NCBI RefSeq assembly: GCF_033807715.1
Contig: NC_084596.1
Span: 35,922,879 to 35,986,878, forward strand
From: Cololabis saira
Lineage: Eukaryota > Chordata > Actinopteri > Beloniformes > Belonidae
Length of the DNA stretch: 64,000 nucleotides
Direction: 5' to 3'
Shown: positions 24,301 through 34,570 of the stretch, piece after piece
How the letters are laid out: every line of letters begins with the position of its first letter
Numbering within the stretch: the first letter of the stretch is position 1
The notes under the pieces: generated by a model
Database searches by the model: none
Seen by the model: the letters and a program-made list of their open reading frames with translations, nothing else
Told to the model about the DNA's origin: nothing
Position numbers and translations under genes: made by a program

Positions 24301-27300
24301 TGATGGCGGATGAAATGAAATATTTAAACTACGTAAAATATATGTAAATCTATGCTGTGTTTTGTCTATTTCCAGAGGACACGGTGTTCTTGGATGATGA
24401 GGAGCACCTGAAGGAATACGTGCTGAATGACACCGGGAGGATTTACTATGGCACGGAGAAACAAATTGGTGCTCGTACATGGAACTTCGGGCAGGTACGG
24501 ACTAGATGTGACTGGGAAGCGTTGTATTCTTCTGTATCTTATTCATGATGACGGCTTTATCTGGCAAAAGACTATATTATTGCAGCTTAAGTTGGACTTT
24601 CCAAATATGCGTGAACACGTCAGTCCAGATGAAGTCAGACTGGATCAAATTAGTCAAAATCAGCGTGGCGCACCCTGAAAATGCAGTTGGGAGTTGAATT
24701 ACTCCTGCACTTGTTGAACAATATGTTGGACTAGGTGCATCGCACACACACACCATCGTTCTGGCAGTGGGCGTTAACTTAAATGAGACATATTATTGAC
24801 TTCTCCCTCAAATGCTGACATAACTTCCTCAAGTCCTAATGAAATGTCCATGGCATGTGTTGTTTGAAATATCAAAAAGATATAGGTCAACAGACTGTGT
24901 GTTATAACAGCTGGTTTTAGGGGTTGGAGTTAGACACTCAATTCCACGCCAACACCCTCTTCCCCTGTCTTTAAATCAGCGTAACAGCTTTGTACTACCC
25001 GTATCAGAGGTACAGCGAATGGAAAAAGATGTGAGGTTGGGTGACGATAAACACGGGGCGACCGTATCATGTTACACTTATCTTGTTCTGCAATGTCATA
25101 ATACCCTGCAGTTTTAAAATTCTCACTGGATAACATATAGTGGTGGATTGCACATATAAATTATAAAACGTGCAGAATACAGCGTGCAGCATGCACAGTT
25201 GGACAGACTTAGAGCTGTAATCTGTCCAGGTCGCTGCTCCAAATAGTAGCAATGTACTGGCAGATTGTTTGTAATAGTTGTTGTGTAAAAGCGTAAAAGC
25301 CCCATGCTGTTGATGTGAAACGTAAAAAACTAAACCTAAAAACACCTATTTAAGCAGAGTTTGACATACTTTGGTAGAACTACAACTCTATTTGAACTTA
25401 AAAGTCTATATGAAATCTAACTCAGTCTGTCTGTTCTTGTTGGAGACGTTGACCTTTAAAAAGATATTAAAGCTATAAAACGTATTTTACAACGCATTCA
25501 GAATGGGTTATTTGGTTATTTGCATATACAGTATTTGAGGGGGACGTGTGAGGACCTGCTGTTGTTGTAGATGATGGTGCAGATGAGCCTGGCAGAGAAT
25601 CAACAACAGCCCCAGAGAAACATTTACAACCTTTTTTTTGGGGGGGGGGGTCATAAAACAAATATGAATGGATAATAACCAGAAGTAAAATTTAATTGCA
25701 AGGCAAGAGTTCTCATAAGGCTTCTGGGATCTCATCTTTGTTGAATATGATTTATTATGTGATGCAAATTCTGTCCCTTTGATTACAGTTTACGGAAGGA
25801 ATTTTGGACGCATGCCTGTTCATCCTGGAGAAGAGTGACATGCCTCCATCTGGCCGAGGGGACCCGGTCAACGTGGTCAGGGTCATATCTGCCATGGTGA
25901 GCACATATTTGAAATGGAAATGAAGAAAAAAACAAGCAAAAAAAGAAAAACAACGGATATATTGGGATTTGAAATAAAATGCCCTGACCGATCTCTTACA
26001 TTCCTGAAAGAAGTGCAAAGGAAATGACCGTGTGACCACGATCTTTTCAGATAAACGCTCAGGATGACTATGGCGTTCTGGTCGGGAACTGGTCGGGGGA
26101 TTACACCGGTGGCGTCTCTCCTGCGGCGTGGAGCAGCAGTGTGGAGATCCTGAGGAAATACCACTCCTCCAATGGCACGCCGGTCTCATACGGACAGTGC
26201 TGGGTCTTCTCCGGGGTCACTACAACAGGCGAGTAGGAGGGAAAATAAAATAAAAACAGATGTTCTTTCCATGGTGTTCGCAGGAAGGGTGTGTTCGCGT
26301 GGAGGGGCTGAAGTGTTGTGGGTCAGGAGAAAGCTGCACGGTAGAAGCTGTGTGAGGGGAATTTGCTGTTTGGTCCTGTGTGTTTGCATGTGGAGAAGCC
26401 ACACATGTCACACAGAGTGTTCCCCAGGGCTCAACTTGATTAACAATCCACAAGTAATAATGCTCCTATCAGGCTCCTCTCATTAGCTCCCGCCGCAGCG
26501 CCATAAAAGAACACTTGTGTGTGTATTCAGGGAACCTCACATGATAGTTAGACAACTTTAGCACGTAGCATGACCCTGAGAGCGAGCCATAGCTCATCTA
26601 CACCCTAAATACCGCACATTGGCATTCCTTTCATACCTGCTACTTTTGTCACAAATGGAGCTACAGTACATATGTTGCTTTCATTCAACAAGATTATTAA
26701 AGTTAATCCTGTCATTTTGGCATAAACATGCAAAACATTGCCACTGGCAAATTTAATCCAGCTCAATTATTTAATTGCTCCTTGCAAATGCAATTAAAAT
26801 GTATGCGTCTGTTTTGGGTTTCAGTGCTTCGCTGTCTTGGCATACCTGCCCGCAGTGTGACCAACTTCCAGTCTGCACATGACACGGACGTGTCCCTCAC
26901 CAACGACGTGTATTTTGATGAGAACATGGAGCCAATCGACCACCTCAACAGTGACTCTGTCTGGTAAGAGAAGGAACATTGATGGGATACCATGCAAATA
27001 AAAATCCACGCTGCCGGAGAAATGTGCTGCATGTTTATATCCATTGCAGAAGAACCTCCTTTAACAATTATCCTTTCAATCTGCAGAAGCTAATCTGCAG
27101 TCTGACTGCTATCTCATTTTTATTAGTATGGCCTCAGACAATAGAAGATTCAGATTCAGAAAAACTTTATTTATCCCAGAGGGGCATGAACAACTGAACA
27201 GCAAGACGTTGAAAGTACCAAATAGAATAATAGAATAAAATAAAAGCAGATAAATGAGGCATGTCTCGTATGTACAAAAAATATATAAATATAAGAATAT

Positions 27301-29610
27301 AAAAAAAATGTAAAATAGAGTGACTGTAGTGGTATAAATAATAGAATAGAAGCACTATTTCCCATCCCTGTTGGTTAATACACTTTTCACTTGTAAATGT
27401 AATGGGAGCATTAGTTGGAATGTAGATGCTCCAAACACGTAGCATGTTAACTAGTTTCAGGTGTATAATAATTCTTGATATATCCTTAAAATGTGTACAA
27501 ACCCATTTTTGGTTTCCTGTAACAACTCCTCTCTTTTTTAAGTGGCAATTAGTGAGTTTTTACACATTTTGAAATGATAAAAACTCCTCTTTGACTTACA
27601 AGGTATTGGCATTAGGTAGATGACACCTCAGATGTATGACAAATGACAGATTACCAGAGGTGTCAAAAGTATTCACATTCATTACTCAGGTAGAAGTATA
27701 GATACTAGAGTTTAAAAATACTCCTGTAGAAGTTGAAGTATCAACTCAAGTTTTTTACTCAAGTAAAAGTATAAAAGTACTGGTTTCAAAACTACTTAAA
27801 GTATAAAAGTAAAAGTAATGTAAGGGGGGAAAAAGCCATTAAAGACAAAAGCCATTGAAAGTGAATGCATCTTAGTATAATGCAAATATATGTGTACTAT
27901 TGAGCATTAACATGTGTTTCAGAGAGCAGGAGATATGATGACTAGTTGCCTATAAGTATTGTAATGGTGCAAAAAGTCAAACTTCAGAGGCATGTTATCA
28001 TTTATCCTAACCTTTATTGGAGTGTACATCCAAGTTTAGTTGCAGGAATCTGAGGGAACGGATGTAAGAACAAAACTGGACAATAACATCTGTGCCACAA
28101 CCAAATTCACTCTATCCGGATGGAGCAATTTAACTGGATAGTTTTTTTTTAAAGGCCAAAATGAAATAGAGTAACGAGGCTGTTTTTAAAATGCAAGGAG
28201 TAAAAAGTACAGATAATTACGTGAAAATGTAAGGAGTAAAAGTAAAAAGTCGTCTGAAAAAGAATTACTCCAGTGAAGTATAGATAACCAAAATTTCTAT
28301 TTAAGTAAGGTAACAAAGTATTTGTACTTCGTTACTTGACACCTCTGCAGATTACACTGTCATAGGTCTTAGGTAAATTTATTATCAACAAATGGGTTTT
28401 CAAATGTACAATAAACAAAAAAAGGTACATGTACATCCCCAAATCAAGGAAAGAAAATCTTAAACCTATATACCTTTAGGAATTTCCATGTGTGGAACGA
28501 TTGCTGGATGGCCAGACCTGACCTGCCCCCTGGCAACGGAGGGTGGCAGGCTGTGGACTCCACGCCCCAGGAGACGAGCCAGGGCACCTTCCGCTGCGGC
28601 CCGGCCTCTATCAACGCCATCCGCTCCGGCCAGGTGTTCCTCAAACACGACGCGCCTTTCGTCTTTGCTGAGGTAAGAACCAGAACTGTGCACAGACATT
28701 TGAGCAGGAGAGATTGCAAACAGCTAACAGACGTGACAGAGGGTTTTCTCAACAGGACAGAATTAGGATTTTTCATTCCTTTCCGTGAAATATTTTGTTC
28801 GTTGTTTTTTCCCCAGGTCAACAGTGATAAAATCTACTGGCAGAGGAACCTGGACGGTACATTTAGTCAAATCCACAGTGAAAAGAAGGCTGTGGGCCAT
28901 TGCCTCAGCACCAAAGCAGCTGGCTCTGAGGAGAGGGAGGACATCACACACCTTTACAAACATGAAGAAGGTACTAACAGGCGCATTTTAGTTGACTGCT
29001 TGCCATATTAGATTGGCCCAGAACAGGACTATCTTGAAATTTGATGTTTGAATGATTTAATTCTCCATAGATCATTTTTTCCTGCAACCCCTAAATTGCA
29101 CACCTGTTATTCAAAAGATGGAAATATGCATTCCTGTTTCTTTTAGTTGGAAGGACTTTGTGTACTATCTCTTGTATCTCCCGATGAATCTTAGATCCTC
29201 AGACAGGTAAAGAGTACTCACCACCTCCCCCTCCTTTCTCTCCACCAGGTTCAGAGGAGGAGCGCATTGCTGTGGAGACTGCTAGTCGCTATGGCAGCAA
29301 GCCAGAGGTTTACTCTGCCCCTATGGCAGAAGATGTGCGTGTAGATGTGAAGATGGATGGCGAGGGGCCCAAGATGGGCTGTGATGCTCAACTGAGCATT
29401 GTGGTGAAGAACATGAGCTCGCAGGCCCGCCAAGCTACTCTGCACAGCCAGGTGGCAGTCATGTACTACACCGGCGTGCTGAAGAACGCCATCAAGAAGG
29501 ATAAGATACCTGTGGACCTTTTGCCCAATGAAGGTTTGTTTCCCTTCTGCTTCATAGATGTTACAGTTTCTGCTTTTTATATATTCATTATTTTATTTAA
29601 TAGTTATATA

Positions 29611-29681
<71 letters not shown>

Positions 29682-31727
29682 AATGGTCATGCACATGTGA
29701 AAGCCATCTTTAGTACATTTACTGTATGAAAGCATACAAGATATCTGGCATAACTGACCACTGTGATGGGATTCTACAGTAGTGGCTCAATGCACTTATA
29801 GTGTAGCTTGTAGTTTTGAAAACATCTACTGACAAAGGACATGCAAACCTATCATTATTATTTTCGGTCACTCTCAACTCTGCTGAGTGAACATCGTACA
29901 GTATAATCCATTGCTTTGGTGGTCTACAATTTTTATGTTAAGATTCCCTCCTAACTTATTGCAAGCTAATGCTCGGAACCATTAGCAGTCTGTAAACACC
30001 AAATTCGACCTCTAACTGTTGTGTAAGATGAGTCATGTGAGAATAACTTCAAATTTTCAGTTTATTTACCAAGCTAGAGCTTGCTTTAAAACTTTCAACC
30101 AGTGTTCCAGTTCCAGTAGCACAAAGACGAAACTGTCTCCTCGAAAAAGCCTCGAGCCAGACTTGCTGCTTAGGAACTATCAAGTACACAATGTCCAGAG
30201 TTAATGCACTTGGTACTAACATAACAGCCCATGTTTTCACAAAAGAATTGATGGTAAAAAAATCTTCTGTTCACCACAGAAAAGACCATCGAGTGGGTCC
30301 TGCCCTTCCAAGAATACCAGAACCAGTTGGTGGATCAGGCTGCGCTCATGTTGACCCTGTCTGGGAGAGTGATTGAAACTCAGCAAGTGCTTGCCAACCA
30401 GACAACGTTCAGGCTGCGAACGCCTGACCTCACCATCACGGTAGGATCATCATTTCCTATTCCATTTCTTTTTTCTGTCTTATTTTTTCTTCAGTAGATA
30501 TTATTTAACCATAACCAGTACTCGAGTTGAAGGGGGATGAGGGGGGATGGCATCCCCCCCTGAAATAAAAACGGCCAAAATCCTCCCCCCTTTCCATCCC
30601 TTATGTCATTTCATTAATGAATGTGGTTTTACTGCTATTTCAACATTTAGAGTCATCACCAGAAAAATAACACCAGAAAAATAACTTATTTGACAATTTT
30701 CACCTGTTTCAAGTACATTTTCACTTGAAATAAGTAGGAAAAATCTGCCAATGGGACAAGATTTATCTTCTCAATACAAGCAATAAAATCTTGTTCCACT
30801 GGCAGATTTTTCTACTTATTTCAAGTGAAAATCTACTTGAAACATATGAAAATTGTTGTTTTTTTTCCAGTGATGAGTGTTGTTTTAAGTGTAATGAGAT
30901 TTTTTTACTAAAATTAGACATTTTAACTAGAAATAAGACAAATATTCTTGATTTTGAAATTTTGAGTTTTTGCAGTGATCCATTTTACTTATCCTATGAA
31001 GGACAGAGTCATATTGATAAGTTCAGAAAACTGTTTTTTATTGTTGTGTTTTGATGTATTTGATGTAAGCCCAGTGGATATTTAAAGCTTACAGAAGGCT
31101 GCATTTAACTGCTGCTATGTCATTCCTGCAGTATTTCTGCAGGTGTTTTGGTCAGTGCTATTATTTGTAATATATTATATTATTTGTAATCAGCACAAAT
31201 TATCTGTCCCCATTTGATAAAATCCACCATCCCCCCTGATTATTTTTTTACAACTCGAGTACTGACCATAACGGCATAAATTCTGTGGAGTAAAACCATG
31301 TTACTGTTAGTCTCCTTCTCCTCTAAAATGCGTTTTTTTTTTTTTCTTTGGTAGCCTGTGGGAGAAGCAGTGGTCGGTAAGGAAATGGCAGCAAAGATTA
31401 ACTTCACCAACCCCCTGCCGCATACTCTAAAGGGAGTGGTGTTCAGAGTGGAGGGCCTGGGTCTTCAGAAGGGCCATGAAGTGATTGTCGGGTAAGAACT
31501 CTTCTTCTTCTCTTCAGTATCGCTACCTTTTCCTGCACACTTTCTTCTCCAGACTAACCCGATTCCTCCTCGACCCTCTCAGCGATGTTGGCGGTCACTC
31601 CACCGTGACACTAACGGAGCACTTCATCCCCACTCACCCTGGACCCAGGAAGCTGGTGGCGTCTCTCGACTGCAAGCAACTCTCGCAAGTGCACGGAGTG
31701 GCTAACATTGTTGTTCTTGAAAAATGA
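13792..31727 (+). CDS. tgm1: Transglutaminase 1-like (protein-glutamine gamma-glutamyltransferase K)
   Basis: Ca2+-dependent enzyme forming glutamine-lysine isopeptide crosslinks, usually at epithelial membranes. Coding exons: 13792-14083, 14191-14382, 19089-19340, 24376-24494, 25789-25896, 26051-26228, 26825-26963, 28480-28672, 28817-28970, 29249-29533, 30280-30440, 31355-31491, 31583-31727; phases agree throughout and give 784 residues. Basic, Cys-rich N-terminus (CPCCC at about 49-53) resembles the acylated anchor of mammalian TGM1. An N-terminal transglutaminase domain is followed by the catalytic core with YGQCW (Cys371), NFHVW (His430) and VDSTPQE (Asp453). Cys-His (59) and His-Asp (23) spacing equals that of human TGM1. 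Two C-terminal beta-barrel domains end at [11 protein letters not shown]; the longer C-terminal tail of human TGM1 is missing. All introns look GT-AG except intron 7 (GC-AG). Fish have several tgm1-like paralogues, so the exact orthologue is uncertain. Confidence 0.88.
14383..15890. other. tgm1 intron 3, first part; no gene
   Basis: AT-rich intronic sequence with poly-T runs (14927-14940, 15486-15500). I see no further exon. The short ORFs here lack domains. Confidence 0.5.
15895..16985 (-). mobile_element. Antisense L2-type LINE fragment, split by a MITE
   Basis: On the minus strand, 16949-16761 reads LDYCNSIL ... [17 protein letters not shown] ... [10 protein letters not shown]. This is the same RT-tail region as in the L2 copy at 13.3 kb but from a different family. 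Its 3' end on the minus strand is the typical GTAAAGCACCTTGAATTGCC ... GTGCTATACTAAT (15905-15960). The copy is broken by frame changes and interrupted by the element at 16137-16561. It is a dead intronic insertion in tgm1 intron 3. Confidence 0.7.
16137..16561 (+). mobile_element. TIR element carrying a transposon-gene leader
   Basis: The ends TTTAAAGCAGCACAATGTAA (16135-16154) and TTACATAGTGCTGCTTTAAA (16541-16560) are near-perfect inverted repeats. Inside are ACTACATTTCCCATGAGC at 16220 (ZNF143/THAP11-like site), an E-box CACGTG at 16273-16278, and an ORF from ATG 16297 beginning with residues that include DFQNYFS (71 codons to 16512). The leader resembles that of the relic at 58.06 kb (minus strand). 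The element is inserted in the antisense LINE above, so it is younger than that LINE. Confidence 0.65.
17076..17101 (+). repeat. Poly-T run
   Basis: About 24 consecutive T. It may be the A-tail of an antisense retro-insertion, since TAGCTTTATTTCGAATATGCAAATTAG follows, but no body is recognisable. Confidence 0.6.
18300..18338. repeat. Perfect 18-bp hairpin with 3-nt loop
   Basis: AAATAGTCAAAGGAGAAG (18300-18317), loop CAC, then the exact reverse complement CTTCTCCTTTGACTATTT (18321-18338). It lies in tgm1 intron 3, outside any recognised transposon. It looks like a foldback or template-switch event rather than a terminator. Confidence 0.9.
18492..18965. mobile_element. Palindrome-rich TIR element (CGTGGCCACG repeats)
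   Basis: The ends TACGGAGCCCCTCTGGTGAC (18492-) and GTCACCAGAGGGGCTCCGTA (-18965) are perfect inverted repeats, extending to TGACATTTG / CAAATGTCA. GAAATG flanks both sides directly and is a possible 6-bp target duplication. The interior is built of self-complementary words (GCGTGGCCACGC, TCGTGGCCACGA and single-base variants) and a 22-bp tandem TGATTATCTCGTGGCCAAGC-type unit, about three copies at 18839-18895. No transposase. It ends about 124 bp before tgm1 coding exon 3 (19089). Confidence 0.75.
19341..21685. other. tgm1 intron 4, first part; no gene
   Basis: No exon seen. Contains a poly-G run (about 21338-21358) after a T-run, and a 21040-21160 segment (AAAACTTTATTCAACAAGGAC) that looks like the antisense tail of a retro-element. 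Confidence 0.45.
21686..22843. mobile_element. hAT MITE with 8-bp target duplication (outer element of a nested pair)
   Basis: The ends CAGTATTTCCCCAAACCCGG and CCAGGGCTGGGAAACACTG are inverted, and the element is flanked on both sides by ATGTAGAT (21678-21685 and 22844-22851). An 8-bp duplication and CAG...CTG ends fit hAT. The body contains GCAGGGAAACATCT (21846) and its inverted counterpart AGATGTTTCCCTGC (21911). The element is interrupted by a second hAT MITE at 22021-22772. Intronic in tgm1. Confidence 0.88.
22021..22772. mobile_element. hAT MITE with 8-bp target duplication (inner, nested)
   Basis: The ends CAGAGGTGGGTAG and CTACCCACCTCTG are perfect inverted repeats flanked by GTGTTGAT on both sides (22013-22020, 22773-22780). 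Subterminal ACTCAAGTAAAAGTA repeats are present near both ends. No transposase. It sits wholly inside the element 21686-22843, so it inserted later. Confidence 0.92.
22852..24375. other. tgm1 intron 4, last part; no gene
   Basis: No exon is recognised. A pyrimidine-rich stretch at 23200-23830 gives long spurious ORFs on both strands (117 and 126 codons), which have low complexity (Pro/Phe/Ser-rich) and no domain. Confidence 0.5.
26198..26200 (+). other. tgm1: Active-site cysteine codon of tgm1-like enzyme
   Basis: TGC in the YGQCWVF block (Cys371 of the assembled protein). It is the nucleophile that forms the thioester with the glutamine substrate in all active transglutaminases. It lies in the exon 26051-26228, 28 nt before the unusual GC donor. 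Confidence 0.85.
27150..27370 (-). repeat. Probable LINE/SINE 3' end in antisense
   Basis: ATTCAGATTCAGAAAAACTTTATTTATCCCAGAGGGGCATG is the well-known antisense start of a fish retro-element tail. It is followed by AT-rich, TAGAATA-repeat-containing sequence. Family and right border are not determined. Confidence 0.45.
27655..28347. mobile_element. hAT MITE, 8-bp target duplication (copy A)
   Basis: The ends CAGAGGTGTCAA and TTGACACCTCTG are perfect inverted repeats flanked by CAGATTAC (27647-27654 and 28348-28355). The 693-bp body has ACTCAAGTAAAAGTA-type subterminal repeats and no transposase. A second copy lies in opposite orientation at 41466-42177 in abhd4 intron 1. Located in tgm1 intron 8. 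Confidence 0.93.
29609..29680 (+). repeat. A-run and (TA)n microsatellite
   Basis: About 17 A followed by about 24 TA units, shortly after the tgm1 exon ending at 29533. Low complexity and probably polymorphic. Confidence 0.9.
30516..31264 (+). mobile_element. hAT MITE with internal hairpin (copy 1)
   Basis: The ends CAGTACTCGAGTTG and CAACTCGAGTACTG are perfect inverted repeats flanked by ACCATAAC (30508-30515, 31265-31272). Inside, 30685-30860 is a large foldback: CACTTGAAATAAGTAG ... AATCTGCCAATGGGACAAGA pairs with TCTTGTTCCACTGGCAGATT ... CTACTTATTTCAAGTG. No transposase. Sister copies: 34801-35556 (abhd4 intron) and 58723-59204 (pigr intron). It lies between tgm1 exons ending 30440 and starting 31355. 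Confidence 0.93.
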
Positions 31728-32770
31728 GAAGGAGCCTTGAGCGTCTTCTCTCACATCACTTTTTCTATCAAAATCGAAACTGACGGTTTCCAATTATATG
31801 AAGTGTTATATTTCTATATCTTTAACATTATTGTTTATTTTGTATTGCTGCAAAGTTTTGAAATCTTTTAATATTCTAAAACTAACTTAACAAATGTAGC
31901 ACCATCAGTATTCTTTTTGTTTTTTACATTTAAGTGGTATAAACTCATATTTTCACCTTCCAAAGGTGAAGTATGCAGCAATATTCAAATACAAGCACAG
32001 TAAACAATGTTGTAAGTAACAAGCATGTTGTGTATCAAAGTTAGAAATCTCTTCTAACAATTGGTGCAATTCATTTACACTGAAGATTATATGTGAAGGT
32101 GCAAAAGTCGGGCCATTCTATGATGATGTAAATACTGTATCTGCATTGTAACTTGTCTTAATGTGAAAAAACTGACAAAATGAACCTCACGTGGCTAAAA
32201 TGAAAAGAGGGTACTGTGACATGTCTGGAAAGGGAATGGTGCTTAAATTGGCAACAAGTTTTCAAAAGAAGCCTATTAAAATTCCTCAAGTCAACTTTCA
32301 TTGAACATTTTAAAAATATTACTGAAACTGAACTATTGCTGAATATTTTAACAAAGGAAAAAAGCAACTAGTGTAGCTACAAGTTATTTAATCTTGAGAT
32401 TAAATGCAATTTTATGATGTTTCCTTTGCTACACCACTATTTCTTTTATCCAGTGATATGGTCTGTTTGTAGAATGACAAACGTTATTATCCAGAAGTCA
32501 ATCTTTTACTTCTTGTGTCCATTTCCTTCATTACGCGTGTAGAAGACCAGCTATAGTTCTACAGTACACTGCAGTGAGCCTGCAGAGACCACAGAGGCCT
32601 TTATTCATCTTAGCTTATTCCTGGTTCTAATCGCTTTAACTTCAGCACTCAATGTACAATGTGAAGGAAACTATGTATAACTATCATAATATTTATCTAC
32701 CTTAACTACTTGGAATGTTTTTTTTATCGTCTGTGTTGTGTTGATAATAAAGCTCACTGAAACTTTGGCC
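31728..32770 (+). other. tgm1: 3' UTR of tgm1-like gene
   Basis: Follows the stop codon at 31725-31727. AT-rich, no further ORF. The best polyadenylation signal is AATAAA at 32746-32751, with a GT-rich stretch (GTCTGTGTTGTGTTG) just before it. Confidence 0.65.
32746..32751 (+). terminator. Polyadenylation signal of tgm1-like gene
   Basis: AATAAA about 1 kb after the stop codon and within 300 bp of the convergent abhd4 3' UTR end near 33050. Confidence 0.6.
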
Positions 32771-33049
32771 TGGCCCATTACTTACTTTGACAAGGCTGTA
32801 CTCGTAACGAGTGGGGAGGGTTTAAAATGATGTAATCTGAGGTTCACACAGGACACTTTCCATTTCTACACTCCAGCAATGTTATTGCACAGGAGAGGTG
32901 AACCTTGGAAGGTTTACGGCGATCTCAGCTGTGCAAGCTGAGGCAGGTGACGCACCTCTGCTGAATTTCATCATGCTTGAAAAGTCGTATTTACAGACAC
33001 TTTAATCTGACTGTAAAACTAAGAAAATTCCCAAAACACAGTTGTTGGT

Positions 33050-34570
33050 TTTTTTTTATTAGCATGCTCCAGAATATAATAAGAGACACAAAAATTACCT
33101 CTTTGATCATTTTTTGACAGTAAATTTCAACATATATAAATATTATACATATAAATTTAACATCTGATACAGAGAGGTAATTTTGCTCCTAATACCAACA
33201 TCTGAGTTCCACCTACACTGACTAACTTTGTAGAAACGATACTTGCTGCAGACCTGTTCTGGTTCGGCCTTGTTGATCAGAAGTTCTGTTGGTGATTTAG
33301 CCAATAAATCTTTTTTCAAAAGTCCTTCAAAAAAGTATAAAATACAGACAAGCTAAATGACAAGTGAGAAATACATAAGAGCAGGAGGCAAAGAAACAGT
33401 ACTGTAACAGGCACATGTTAAGAGTATCAATCAGTAGCCATGTGATTGCTCAGTAATAAATATTTCACTTTGTGATAAACGAGGATGCAGAAAAATAAAA
33501 AGAACAAAAAAATAACATTTTTTGTGCTATTTCAAGGAAGGTTTGGGTGTCTGTCGTGACTATAAACTTGAAACCTCTACGCTTTGTTTGGTTCTACCTT
33601 CATCTGAAAACATATCATTTGGCAGGCCGTTCAGATTTGCAAGGTAAAACGATGTCACACATCCAGGTGAGGTATGAATTATCAAGCTTCCTCTTCTTTA
33701 TCGCTGCCTAATTTCATACCAATGCACATGCATTGTTATAACCCTGAATTTATGAGCACAAAGCTACACCACCACCACCACTGTCAGAAGAGACACCTTG
33801 TTGGGGGGATGATCTTCGTGACTCGCTCCACCCCCTAAAGCTGTTCCCAGGGAAAGAAGGCAAGGTTGAAAAGAGAGCTTTAGTAATGTAAATCTGTAGT
33901 GTGAAGAACTGAAAAATGTCACCAAAAGTTCATGGAAACACAAGTCAACTGTGTCAGCTTTAGAGAAAGGTGGGCTGTTTTCCTTGTGCGGGATCCTGCA
34001 GGGTCGGAGTAGAATTATCCAGCTTCCCATCTTTGGTTCCACTCATTTTCATATTTGTACCTCTGAAGGAGGAAGTGAAACTCTCCAACACAAACTTAAA
34101 AAAAGAAAAAGACTCCACCCACTCAAATAAGCTGATGTGAACAGAGTTGTAAAGACATGGTCAAAAAGAGATCTTTTGTGTGTGTTGTATCTCTCACAGT
34201 CATTGCATCCCAAAGACACACCAAAGTCATTAATATCTCAGATAATTGTGCCAGCTTTCAAAAAAAGAAAAAGGAAAAAAAGGTCATAATATGTCTCCTT
34301 CGACAAAACAATAACCTGGACGAAGAAGAATGGCTAATGCTCTGTGTGATCACATAAACAAAGTTATAAATAAAGTTCCTGATGATACCAAATACACTGG
34401 CTCACAAATATCAACATAACATTTAGGGTAGAATTAAAAAAAATACATTCAAACTCATGTTGTTTATGCCTTAAAGCGACATCATTTAGGATTCAGGAGG
34501 CTTCACATGCAAACCACAATGAATTCTTTATGTACAGTACTTTCAGTCCTTGGAGACCAGCGGTGCAGGA
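33050..34570 (-). other. abhd4: Probable 3' UTR of abhd4
   Basis: Downstream of the abhd4 stop (TGA at 34573-34571, minus strand) there is no other gene. A minus-strand AATAAA (TTTATT at about 33055) would end a ~1.5-kb UTR. tgm1 and abhd4 then converge tail to tail with about 300 bp between their ends. The end point is inferred. Confidence 0.4.

Noticed and set aside
34157..34357. 66-codon + strand ORF downstream of tgm1
   Set aside because: Lies in the inferred abhd4 3' UTR (opposite strand), Lys-rich and without motif.
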